Shown piece by piece: positions 1 through 7,178 of a stretch of DNA of 37,670 nt. The position numbers and the translations under genes were made by a program. The stretch comes from an uncultured Gemmiger sp. (GTDB lineage: Bacteria > Bacillota > Clostridia > Oscillospirales > Ruminococcaceae), in contig CASFJO010000075.1 of assembly GCA_949295035.1 (NCBI GenBank), forward strand, positions 1-37,670. The letters are read 5' to 3'. Positions within the stretch are counted from its first letter, which is position 1. Every line of letters begins with the position of its first letter. Below the pieces are notes generated by a model. That model was not told where the DNA came from. It saw only the letters and a program-made list of their open reading frames with translations, and searched no databases.

Positions 1-116
1 CCCTTACCCATGTTGGCAATCATATTTGTGGTAAGACCGGCGGCAATCCGCAAGTCCTCTTTCCTCATATTGCGCTCAACCAGCGTGTGCCAGAGGGGTT
101 TATAGCTTATGTGCAT
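1..116 (-). CDS. XRE-family helix-turn-helix regulator (N-terminus only)
   Basis: The minus strand encodes a start at 116-114 followed by a typical N-terminus of the small XRE/Cro-type regulators of Clostridia (MHISYKPLWHTLVERNM, then KEDLRIAAGLTTNMIANMGK). This covers the first helix and the recognition region of a helix-turn-helix fold. A clean ribosome site (AGGAGG, 123-128 read on the minus strand) sits 6 bases before the start, and a good promoter lies at 159-187. The gene runs off the left edge, so only about 38 residues are visible. Such proteins are usually 65-75 residues long and act as stand-alone DNA-binding regulators. No target can be inferred. Confidence 0.8.
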   Translation of the reverse strand, partial: MHISYKPLWHTLVERNMRKEDLRIAAGLTTNMIANMGK

Positions 117-158
117 TTATCCTCCTGCCTTTCTCCCGGTTCCGGGGTTCCTATTCCC

Positions 159-187
159 ATTATATCAAAATTCTTGCTATCCCACAA
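159..187 (-). promoter_or_regulatory. Promoter for the XRE regulator
   Basis: On the minus strand there is TTGTGG (187-182), a 17-base spacer and a perfect TATAAT (164-159), about 43 bases upstream of the regulator start. On the plus strand a TTGACA at 195-200 is followed at 17 bases only by a poor TGGATT, so I do not call a plus-strand promoter. Confidence 0.6.
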
Positions 188-318
188 ACATTTCTTGACA
201 CAACCGCCGGTTCCGTCTGGATTGTGCTTTTCCTTTCTTTTCTTGATTACATCTACTTAGCCATAAGCTGCTTTGTGCCAACGGGGAACGCCTGCGCCAT
301 TACCGGATCTTCTGGGGA

Positions 319-1104
319 ATGCTGGCCGGTGTGCTGGCGGTGTCGGCCCTTTCTGTCTGGAACTCGTCCCGCGCAGCCCGGGAAATGGCCCGCATGGGGA
401 TCGAGCGTCCGCTGGAATTCTACTTTTTTGCCATGGCCTCTGTCATGGGGGTGGTGTTCGCCGCCTTCATCAGCCTGTTCCTGAGCGCGGAACTGGCGGA
501 CGGCGCGGTCCGCAACAAGCTGATCGTCGGGCACTCCCGCGCGTCGGTCTATCTGGCGGATTACCTGGTCTGCCTGGGGGCATGTCTGGCCTTTGTGGCG
601 GCCTGGTTTTTAGGCGGCCTGACCGGGCTGCTGTGCATCGGACCATTCTCCATGAGCCCGGGCGAGGTGCTGGTGTATCTGCTGATCGCGGCCGGCTTTA
701 CTGCCTCGTTTGCGGCGCTGTTTGTGCTGATCAGCCTGCTGTGCGACAACAAGGCGCTTACGGTCATCCTGTCGCTGGCCCTGTGGCTGGGGCATGTCCT
801 GCTGGCGGGGGCGTTTTACGACCGCCTTCACGAGCCGGAAATGAGCGGCGGCGTGATGTATCAGAACGGCGCCTTTCAGGAGGTTGCCCCTCAGCCCAAT
901 CCGCTGTACCTGGCAGGGCTGGCCCGGACGGTCTGCCAGTGCCTGCTGGAATTCCTGCCTACAGGGCAGGCCCAGCTGGTATACGGCGTGGAAGTTCAGG
1001 CGCCGGTGCGGCAGCTGGCCTTCTCGCTGCTGTTTACCGGTGTGGCCCTGTGGACGGGCATCAAGCTGTTTGAAAAAAAGAAATCCGATAAGAGGTTGCT
1101 ATGA
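319..1104 (+). CDS. ABC-2-type transporter permease, 5' end probably lost
   Basis: A 261-residue membrane protein with about six hydrophobic segments, resembling the permeases of bacitracin/lantibiotic-type ABC exporters. It overlaps the histidine kinase by ATGA, so the two were translated together. Homology-like sequence continues in frame upstream of ATG 319 back to a stop at 244 (HKLLCANGERLRHYRIFW is read just before the ATG). That stretch has no ATG, GTG or TTG and no ribosome site. ATG 319 falls inside the expected first cytoplasmic region and also has no Shine-Dalgarno. The real start therefore seems to have been removed, and the usual preceding ATPase and response regulator genes are absent. 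It could be a degenerate gene or one expressed from an unseen start. Confidence 0.6.
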   Translation: MLAGVLAVSALSVWNSSRAAREMARMGIERPLEFYFFAMASVMGVVFAAFISLFLSAELADGAVRNKLIVGHSRASVYLADYLVCLGACLAFVAAWFLGGLTGLLCIGPFSMSPGEVLVYLLIAAGFTASFAALFVLISLLCDNKALTVILSLALWLGHVLLAGAFYDRLHEPEMSGGVMYQNGAFQEVAPQPNPLYLAGLARTVCQCLLEFLPTGQAQLVYGVEVQAPVRQLAFSLLFTGVALWTGIKLFEKKKSDKRLL

Positions 1105-2024
1105 ACGGGATCCTGTGGGGCGTTATCGTTGTGCTGCTGTGTGTGATCGGCGGTCTGTGCTGGAAAATCCGGCTGCTGCGGGTTTCGGCCCGCCAGATCG
1201 GGGCGGGATTCCGCGACAGGCTGGCCGCCGATACCAATACGCTGCTCGCCATTTCCAGCCGGGATGCCGCCATGCGGCAGCTGGCGTCGGCGGTGAATGA
1301 GCAGCTGCGGCTGCTGCGAAGCCAGCGGCAGCGGTATCAGCAGGGGGACCGGGAGGTCAAGGAGGCGATTGCCAACCTGTCCCATGATCTGCGCACCCCG
1401 CTTACGACGATCAGCGGCTATCTGGAACTGATGGGCCAGCAGCAGCTTCCGCCGGACGCGGCCCGCTATCTGGCGCGGATCGGGGAGCGCACCCAGGCCA
1501 TGCAGACGCTGACCGAGGAACTGTTCCGCTACTCGCTGACCGTGTCCGCCCCGCCGCTCCAGCTGCAGCCGGTCGACCTGCGGCGCGCCCTGGAGGAAAC
1601 ACTGCTGTCCCTGTACAGGGCGTTCGCCCAAAAGGGCATTGCGCCCGTGCCGGATCTGGCCGAGCCCGGCAGCCGGTTTTTGCTGGACGCCGGGGCGCTG
1701 GGCCGGGTGCTGAACAACATCCTGGCCAACGCCCTCAAATACAGCACCGGAGACCTGACCGTCACCCTGAACAGGGAGGGGGTCATGACCTTTTCCAACC
1801 GCACGGCCGGTATGGCGGCGGTGGATGTGCAGAAGTTGTTTGACCGCTACTATACGGTGGAAACCGCGCAGAACTCCACCGGGCTGGGGCTTTCCATCGC
1901 CCGGCGGCTTACCGGGCAGATGGGCGGCCGGATCGGCGCTGCCTATCATAACGGCTGCCTGACCGTGACGGTGGACTTTTCAGCGGCCCGGCTGCCGGAA
2001 GATGCCCCGAAAACCAATTTGTGA
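1101..2024 (+). CDS. Sensor histidine kinase
   Basis: A 307-residue membrane-anchored histidine kinase. One hydrophobic segment (about residues 4-21) is followed by a cytoplasmic linker, a HisKA domain with phospho-acceptor H95 in ANLSHDLRTPL, and a HATPase domain with an N-box (LNNILANALKYS, about 204-215) and a G-box (NSTGLGLSIA, about 257-266). There is almost no extracellular sensor. This is the architecture of intramembrane-sensing kinases paired with peptide-antibiotic ABC exporters, and fits the permease directly upstream (ATGA overlap). The cognate response regulator would normally lie upstream and is not in the window. It looks intact in itself. Confidence 0.85.
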   Translation: MNGILWGVIVVLLCVIGGLCWKIRLLRVSARQIGAGFRDRLAADTNTLLAISSRDAAMRQLASAVNEQLRLLRSQRQRYQQGDREVKEAIANLSHDLRTPLTTISGYLELMGQQQLPPDAARYLARIGERTQAMQTLTEELFRYSLTVSAPPLQLQPVDLRRALEETLLSLYRAFAQKGIAPVPDLAEPGSRFLLDAGALGRVLNNILANALKYSTGDLTVTLNREGVMTFSNRTAGMAAVDVQKLFDRYYTVETAQNSTGLGLSIARRLTGQMGGRIGAAYHNGCLTVTVDFSAARLPEDAPKTNL

Positions 2025-2035
2025 AATTTTATATT

Positions 2036-2108
2036 CCGCTACATTTGTCGTTGAAATTCATTGACAAGTGTAGCGGAAAATTTTATAATGAAAGCGTCGA
2101 CAAGTGTC
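2036..2108 (+). promoter_or_regulatory. Consensus promoter with three BlaI/MecI-like operator dyads
   Basis: TTGACA (2061-2066), a 17-base spacer and TATAAT (2084-2089) form a perfect sigma-A promoter. Three copies of a [T/G]ACA-NN-TGT[A/C] dyad surround it: TACATTTGTC at 2040-2049 (upstream), GACAAGTGTA at 2063-2072 (over the -35) and GACAAGTGTC at 2099-2108 (downstream of the start point). BlaI/MecI repressors bind TACA-NN-TGTA-type sites, so this is most simply the autoregulated operator of the repressor encoded next. The first two copies also form a larger inverted repeat, 2036-2049 against 2063-2076. Confidence 0.75.
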
Positions 2109-2126
2109 CGAAAGGAGAGGCTCTCT

Positions 2127-2531
2127 TTGAACAACAACACGCAGGAGCGATTGACCGCGGCGGAGCTGGACATCATGCTCTGCCTTTGGAAGTACACCCA
2201 GCCGGTGCGCACCGCCCGCCTGCTGGAGGATCTGCAGCCTGTACACAGCTGGACCCTGTCCACCCTCAAGGTGCTGCTGGGCCGGCTGGAGGAAAAGGGT
2301 TATGTGCAGGTTACCCGGCAGGGGCGGTTCACCCTGTATCAGCCGCTGGTGGCGGAGGCGGAGTACCGCCGCCGGGAAACCGGCGGTCTGCTGCACCGCT
2401 TTTTCGGCGGTTCGCCGCAGAAGCTGGTGGCCTCCCTGGTGGAGGACGGCAGCCTGACCGGGGAGGATATCGCCGCGCTGGAAGCCATTCTGCGCAAAGC
2501 GAGGGAGGATCATGCTGACGAAAACCTTTGA
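2127..2531 (+). CDS. BlaI/MecI/CopY-family transcriptional repressor
   Basis: A winged-helix repressor of about 134 residues. The N-terminal part (LTAAELDIMLCLWKYTQPVR, then TLSTLKVLLGRLEEKGYV and the wing VTRQGRFTLYQPLV) matches the BlaI/MecI fold. The C-terminal part (about 85-134) is the dimerisation region that BlaR1-type proteases cleave or inactivate in this family. I chose TTG 2127 because AGGAGAGG lies 6 bases before it; the upstream ATG at 2061 lies inside the -35 element and cannot be transcribed. It overlaps the following M56 protease gene by 20 bases, the standard repressor-sensor pair. Its own promoter carries three matching operators, so autoregulation is likely. The inducing signal is unknown. 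Confidence 0.85.
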   Translation: MNNNTQERLTAAELDIMLCLWKYTQPVRTARLLEDLQPVHSWTLSTLKVLLGRLEEKGYVQVTRQGRFTLYQPLVAEAEYRRRETGGLLHRFFGGSPQKLVASLVEDGSLTGEDIAALEAILRKAREDHADENL

Positions 2532-4125
2532 GGCGGTGCTGCTGTTTACCCCCTGGGTGACGGTACTGGCGGTCCTGCTGCTGGCGGCCCGCCGCTGGCT
2601 GCTGCAAAACCGGCAGGCAGCCCGGGCGCTGCGCCTGGCCTGGCTGGTGCTGGCGGCTCGCTGCGCGGTGCCGGTGCGGCTGACGCTGCCGCGGCTGGCG
2701 GCTTCCCGCCCCGAACCGCCCGCCTGGAGCGCGCCGGTGCTGGTGCAGCCGGAACGTGTGCCGGGTATCCCGCTGCGGCTGGACACAGCGGCCGCGGCAA
2801 GCCCGCCCCCGGCGACGGGCCCGTCTCTGTCGGAACTGCTGATGATCCTGTGGGCGCTGGGGGCATTGTGCTTTGTCGCGGTGCAGCTGACGCGCCATCT
2901 GGTATTCTGTCGGCAGCTGTGTCGGTGCCGGGTTCGGCTGCCGCTCTGGGGCCGGATCTACCGTTCCCCGGGAGCACGGGTACCGGTTACGGTCGGTCTG
3001 CTGCGCCCGGCGGTGTACCTGCCGGTTTCTCTCGCTCCTGACGATCTGCCGTTCGTTCTGGCTCATGAGCGGCACCATATCCGCGCGGGGGATCTGTGGT
3101 TCCAGCTGCTTTTGCTGGCCGCCCAGACTCTCCACTGGTTCAATCCTGTTGTCCACCGGATGGCCCTGGCCGCCCGGCAGGATATGGAGAGGGCCTGCGA
3201 CGCGGCGGTGCTGCAAAACAAACCCCTGCCTTACCGGCTGCGCTATGGGGAGACGGTGCTCGCCGCCCTGAAGAACGCGCGGCGGCAGGCGGCGCTCTCG
3301 GCGCCGCTGTGCGGGCCGGGGCGGGCGGCGCAGACCCGTTTCAAGGAGATGTTGGATATGCGTACCCCGAAAAAATCCCTGCTGGCGCTGCCCGCGCTGC
3401 TCTGCGCCGCGGTGCTGGCCTGCAGTTTATTTACCGCCTGTACCACACAGCTGGAAAGTTCGTCCCTGGCCGGATCCGATCCGGCGGCCTTTTCCACCGA
3501 ACACGGCGCCTCCGCCCCGGAATCCGCTTCGGTGCCAGGGGATCTGAGCGTCCCCGAACCGCAGAGCAACCCGTCCACCTTTGATTCGGATACCGACGCA
3601 TCCGGCCCGGCCGCAGGATCGGGCGAACCGGCTGCCGCCAACACGGGCTTTACCTGGCCGGTGCCCAGTTCTTACCGGATAAGCCGCGGCTTTTATGTGG
3701 GAAAGGAAGAAGGAGAACAAAGCCACAAAGGCGTCGACATATTGGGGGAATATGAAACTCCCATCTATGCCATTCAGGACGGTACGGTTCTGGCTGCCGG
3801 TTCGGGCTATGAAGAAACGGATGATATAGCGAATCACTGGTCCTATGGCATCCGTGTGACCCTGGATCACGGAGACGGTTTGCAGAGCGTGTATGCCCAC
3901 CTGTCCGGTGTGGCGGTGAAAACAGGCGATACGGTGGAAAAAGGCCAGCTGATCGGTTATATGGGTTTCAGCGGCCGCACTACTACCACGAATCTGCATC
4001 TGGAAACTTGGCAGGACGGAAGCCGCTTCAATCCCTATATTTTGTTCAGCAACGGGAAAGTTCCGGAGATTGAGGAGAAACAAAACTCGAAAGACCCGTC
4101 CGCCGCATCCGGTACAGAGCCATAA
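2512..4125 (+). CDS. BlaR1-type M56 metalloprotease fused to an M23 (LytM) domain
   Basis: A 537-residue membrane sensor-protease. Hydrophobic segments lie near residues 8-26, 39-52, 106-124 and 288-310. The M56 zinc motif HERHH is at 185-189, with a downstream ERACD at 226-230. After the last membrane segment comes a low-complexity Ser/Pro/Ala linker (about 312-376), then an M23/LytM-type domain: H405 and D409 in SHKGVD, H463 in YAHLSG, and N494-L495-H496 where active enzymes have H-x-H. The first His of that motif, a catalytic residue in LytM, is Asn here, so the domain may bind zinc or peptidoglycan without cutting it. In BlaR1 the extracellular domain senses a beta-lactam; here a cell-wall fragment is a plausible signal (inference). 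M56/M23 fusions are known in Firmicutes. Confidence 0.85.
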   Translation: MLTKTFEAVLLFTPWVTVLAVLLLAARRWLLQNRQAARALRLAWLVLAARCAVPVRLTLPRLAASRPEPPAWSAPVLVQPERVPGIPLRLDTAAAASPPPATGPSLSELLMILWALGALCFVAVQLTRHLVFCRQLCRCRVRLPLWGRIYRSPGARVPVTVGLLRPAVYLPVSLAPDDLPFVLAHERHHIRAGDLWFQLLLLAAQTLHWFNPVVHRMALAARQDMERACDAAVLQNKPLPYRLRYGETVLAALKNARRQAALSAPLCGPGRAAQTRFKEMLDMRTPKKSLLALPALLCAAVLACSLFTACTTQLESSSLAGSDPAAFSTEHGASAPESASVPGDLSVPEPQSNPSTFDSDTDASGPAAGSGEPAAANTGFTWPVPSSYRISRGFYVGKEEGEQSHKGVDILGEYETPIYAIQDGTVLAAGSGYEETDDIANHWSYGIRVTLDHGDGLQSVYAHLSGVAVKTGDTVEKGQLIGYMGFSGRTTTTNLHLETWQDGSRFNPYILFSNGKVPEIEEKQNSKDPSAASGTEP

Positions 4126-4161
4126 CCATCCCTGTGCGTCTGATCCCCATACCATGAACCC

Positions 4162-4204
4162 AAAAACGTCCTGTGCCCTGTTGGGCGCAGGACGTTTTTT
4201 GCGC
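4162..4204 (+). terminator. Rho-independent terminator after the BlaI/BlaR1 pair
   Basis: A long stem (4162-4178 with 4183-4199, one mismatch, TGTT loop) reads ACGTCCTG..GCCC / GGGC..CAGGACGT and ends in a run of six T. The A-rich 5' arm would let it work from the other strand too. Confidence 0.9.
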
Positions 4205-4433
4205 GCGAATTGCCCAATATTTTTCCGTTTGGTGCTGTGAATCTGGATGATATGAAGTCTGGAAAAGTAAAAATATAACAATGAATGTAAAAAAAGTGAA
4301 AACACAGGTAAAATGGTGAGGAAAAGGTAAAAAAACCAAAAAGCCGCCCGGCGGGGGGGTTTGGTATCATAATGACAGAAAGACGCGGACATTACACCGC
4401 GCACATCCATGAGGAAACAAGGAGGAGTATCCC
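4205..4433 (+). promoter_or_regulatory. A-tract-rich promoter region of the ABC importer genes
   Basis: This gene-free stretch is much more AT-rich than its surroundings. Between 4263 and 4342 it carries A-tracts (4 to 7 A) with several centres about 8-12 bases apart (4292, 4300, 4311, 4323, 4332, 4340), as in intrinsically bent DNA. TATCAT (4365-4370, overlapping CATAAT) is the best -10 candidate. No -35 hexamer sits at the right distance; a perfect dyad CCGCC-C-GGCGG (4344-4354) is there instead. A weak -35 with bent upstream DNA suggests activation, plausibly by the AraC-type regulator encoded at 12122 (inference). The lipoprotein gene has a good ribosome site, AAGGAGGAG, just before its start. 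Confidence 0.5.
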
Positions 4434-5489
4434 ATGAAAAAACTGATCGCGCTTGCACTGGCCGGTCTGATGGCTTTCTCTCTGGTTGCCTGCGGTTCCG
4501 GCAACGGCGGCAACAACGGCGGCAGCACCGGTGAGGACGGTGACCTGCCCGTGCTGCGGGTGGCGGCAATGCCCACCATCACCAGCCTGCCCACCTACTA
4601 CATCCAGAAGAACGGCCTGGACGTGGCCGCCGGCTTCAAGATGGAAGTTACCATGTTCGATACCGGCGCGCCCATGAACGAGGCGCTGGCCGCTGACCTG
4701 TGGGATGTGGGCCATATGGGTGCCGCAGCCGTTACCGGCATGGCCAACTACGATGAGATGATCATCGGCGAGGTTCTGGAGTCCACCGACGGCCAGGGCG
4801 TGTTCGTAACTCCGGACAGCCCCGTAGCCCAGGACACCGGCTACAATCCCTCTTACCCCTCTGTGCTGGGCAGCCCGGACACCGTTACCGGCATCACCAT
4901 CCTGTGCCCCGTGGGTACCGCGCAGCACTTCACCGTTCTGAAATGGCTGGAGAAGCTGGGCATGGAAGCCACCGACGTGAACATCGTCAACATGGACACC
5001 GTGCAGGCCTATCAGGCGCTGCAGGCCGGCCAGGGCGATGCGGCTTCCCTGAACGTTCCCACCTTCTTTGACGCAGTCAACGACGGCATGGTGCAGGTAG
5101 CCAACCTGGCTGACCTGGGCACCCGCTATGTGGACCAGATCGTGGCCAACCGCAAGGCTGTGGAAGGCAAGCCGGAACTGGTGCAGAAGTACGTGGACTG
5201 CGTGCTGGAAGCCAACGCCGCGCTGGCTGCCGATGAAGAGATGGCCACCGATCTGCTGGTGGAGTTCCTGAAAGAGTCCGGTATGGAAACCAGCCGTGAG
5301 AACTGCGCTTCCGACCTGGGCCGCGTGAAGTGGCTGGTCAAGGAAGACTGGAAGGGCCGCACCCTGGGCAACTTTGCCAAGGAACTGGGCGAGTTCTACG
5401 TAAGCCAGGGCCAGCTGGAAGACAGCGCGCTGGACAAGTTCACCACCAACGTGGACAACACCTTTGTAAAGGCATATCAGGAAGGCTGA
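4434..5489 (+). CDS. NitT/TauT-type ABC transporter substrate-binding lipoprotein
   Basis: A 351-residue secreted lipoprotein: Lys-Lys start, hydrophobic core, lipobox SLVAC with lipid-modified C20, then a Gly/Asn-rich tether (21-37). The mature part starts LPVLRVAAMPTITSLPTYYI and follows the two-lobed fold of SsuA/ThiY/NMT1-type binding proteins, which capture small molecules such as sulfonates, nitrate or pyrimidine precursors for import. It leads a cluster with two permeases, two ATPases and two sulfatases, so a small sulfated or sulfonated ligand is the natural guess. The ligand cannot be read from sequence. A hairpin directly downstream would raise its expression over that of the membrane components. 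Confidence 0.85.
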   Translation: MKKLIALALAGLMAFSLVACGSGNGGNNGGSTGEDGDLPVLRVAAMPTITSLPTYYIQKNGLDVAAGFKMEVTMFDTGAPMNEALAADLWDVGHMGAAAVTGMANYDEMIIGEVLESTDGQGVFVTPDSPVAQDTGYNPSYPSVLGSPDTVTGITILCPVGTAQHFTVLKWLEKLGMEATDVNIVNMDTVQAYQALQAGQGDAASLNVPTFFDAVNDGMVQVANLADLGTRYVDQIVANRKAVEGKPELVQKYVDCVLEANAALAADEEMATDLLVEFLKESGMETSRENCASDLGRVKWLVKEDWKGRTLGNFAKELGEFYVSQGQLEDSALDKFTTNVDNTFVKAYQEG

Positions 5490-5513
5490 TTGCTCTCCCT
5501 GCGTAAGAAAGAC

Positions 5514-5553
5514 GGGCCGGCCGGCAGCTCATGCGAGCGGTCGCCGGCCCTTT
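5514..5553 (+). terminator. Intra-operon hairpin between binding protein and permease
   Basis: GGGCCGGC (5514-5521) pairs with GCCGGCCC (5543-5550), with further GCTC/GAGC pairing inside, and is followed by TTT. It is a strong stem with a short T tract: probably a partial terminator or a stabiliser of the upstream mRNA, common after binding-protein genes. Confidence 0.6.
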
Positions 5554-5586
5554 CCCTACCATGATTGAGAAAGGCGTGAAGAGCGA

Positions 5587-6378
5587 ATGAAGCAGTTTTT
5601 GCAAAAGCACAAATACAGCCTGATCTCGGTGTGCTCATTCCTGTTTGTATTGCTGGTCTGGCAGCTGGTCACCGATGTGTTCCATCTGGTAAGCCCGGTG
5701 ATGCTGCCCAGCCCCACCAAGATCCTGGAGACCTTTGTCTACAAACTCACCGGCGGTACCGTCCCCGACGGCGCCACCCTGTTTGAAAATATCTGGTCCA
5801 GCCTGAAAATCGCCCTGGGCGGTTACGTAGTAGGCGTGGTGATCGGTGTGCCGCTGGGTATCGGCATGGCCTGGAGCCGCCGGTTCGAGCTGTTTGCCAA
5901 GCCCCTGTTCGACATCATTCGCCCGGTGCCCGCCCTGGCCTGGATCCCCCTGATGATCCTGTGGCTGGGCATTGGCTATGCCTCCAAGGTGGGCATCATC
6001 TTCTTTGCCGCCTTTATCAGCGCCACCGTCAACTCCTACACCGGTATCCGCCGCACCAGTCAGGTGCACCTGTGGGTGGGCAAAACCTTCGGCGCCACCA
6101 ACCGGCAGCTGCTGTTCAAGGTGGCCATTCCCACCGCGCTGCCCATGATCTTCACCGGCCTGCGCCTGGCCCTGGGCTCCGACTGGGTGGCCCTGGTCGC
6201 CGCTGAGATGCTGGCCGCCACCAAGGGTCTGGGCTACATGATCCAGATGGCCCGCCTGCTGGGCCGCCCCGACGTGATCATCGTGGGTATGCTCACCATC
6301 GGCTTTGTGGGCCTGGTGCTGAACGCCGTACTGGAGAAGCTGCAGAAAAAATTCATCGGGAGGGAGAAAAAAGGATGA
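5587..6378 (+). CDS. ABC transporter permease 1 (SsuC/TauC-like)
   Basis: A 263-residue BPD-type inner-membrane permease with about six transmembrane segments (first near residues 12-30). The cytoplasmic EAA-like loop follows the family pattern: VGKTFGATNRQLLFKVAIP, then ALPMIFTGLRLALG. This loop contacts the ATPase. The preceding segment RPVPALAWIPLMILWLGIG is a hallmark of the NitT/TauT permease group. The neighbouring gene encodes a second permease with a different sequence, so the membrane channel is probably a heterodimer. Translation is coupled to the second permease by a 4-base ATGA overlap. It forms one transcription unit with the lipoprotein upstream. Confidence 0.88.
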   Translation: MKQFLQKHKYSLISVCSFLFVLLVWQLVTDVFHLVSPVMLPSPTKILETFVYKLTGGTVPDGATLFENIWSSLKIALGGYVVGVVIGVPLGIGMAWSRRFELFAKPLFDIIRPVPALAWIPLMILWLGIGYASKVGIIFFAAFISATVNSYTGIRRTSQVHLWVGKTFGATNRQLLFKVAIPTALPMIFTGLRLALGSDWVALVAAEMLAATKGLGYMIQMARLLGRPDVIIVGMLTIGFVGLVLNAVLEKLQKKFIGREKKG

Positions 6379-7178
6379 TTGATACCACGTCCAAAAGCCG
6401 GTTCAGCATCAAACAGCTGACCGTCATCTATACCATTATCTCTCTGCTGACACTTCTGGTGGTCTGGGAACTGGTTGCCCGCTTCACCAGCGCGTCCATG
6501 TTCCTGCCGCCAGCCAGCGAGGTGCTGGCTGCCTTTGCCCGCAGCTTTGTGGAACCCATCGGCAAGCACACCATGCTGGCCCATATCGGCGTCAGCCTGT
6601 ACCGGGTGGCGGTGGCCTTCTTCTTTGCCACCATCATCGGCATTTCCCTGGGCGTGGGCATGGGCTACTCCCGCCTGATTGAGGCAATCTTCAAGCCCCT
6701 GTTCGAGTTCATCCGCCCCATCCCGCCGCTGGCCTGGATTCCTCTGTCCATCCTGTGGTTCGGTTTGAGCGATACCGGCAAATTCTTCATCATCTTCCTG
6801 GGCTGCTTCTGCTTCATCACCGTCAACACCTACGACGGCGCCAAAAACGTGGACCCGGAACTGATCGGCGCCGCCCGGATGCTGGGCGCCAGCGAGCGGC
6901 AGGTTTTCTTTGAGATCGTGCTGCCCAGCTCGGTACCGTACATCTTTGCGGGCCTGCAGATCGCCGTCACCGCCGGCTGGAGCGCGGTGGTGGGCGCCGA
7001 GATGATCCAGTCCAATGAGGGCGTGGGCTGGATGATCGTGCGCGGCATGAACACCGGCAATACCGTCCAGATCATGGTGGGCATTGTGGCCATCGGTATC
7101 GTGGGCTTTGTACTGGCCAACCTGACAAGTGCTTTGGAGAGGAGACTGTGCGCATGGAACGAGCAAAAGGGAATGTGA
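6375..7178 (+). CDS. ABC transporter permease 2 (SsuC/TauC-like)
   Basis: A 267-residue permease of the same group as its upstream neighbour but clearly diverged. Hydrophobic segments lie near 15-35, 70-92, 105-130, 136-155, 190-215 and 235-255. It has the RPIPPLAWIPLSILWFGLS segment and an EAA loop (GAARMLGASERQVFFEIVLP). Having two non-identical permeases and two non-identical ATPases in one operon implies a fully heteromeric importer instead of the usual homodimers of this family. The gene overlaps the first ATPase by about 25 bases, another sign of tight co-translation. Confidence 0.88.
   Translation: MIDTTSKSRFSIKQLTVIYTIISLLTLLVVWELVARFTSASMFLPPASEVLAAFARSFVEPIGKHTMLAHIGVSLYRVAVAFFFATIIGISLGVGMGYSRLIEAIFKPLFEFIRPIPPLAWIPLSILWFGLSDTGKFFIIFLGCFCFITVNTYDGAKNVDPELIGAARMLGASERQVFFEIVLPSSVPYIFAGLQIAVTAGWSAVVGAEMIQSNEGVGWMIVRGMNTGNTVQIMVGIVAIGIVGFVLANLTSALERRLCAWNEQKGM

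Noticed and set aside
4356-4360. The G7 run near 4353-4359 as part of a G-quadruplex
   Set aside because: Only one long G tract is present locally, not four, so a stable quadruplex is not supported.
7148-7153. GTG 7148 as the start of ATPase 1
   Set aside because: Only 3 bases separate it from the ribosome site; ATG 7154 has normal spacing.
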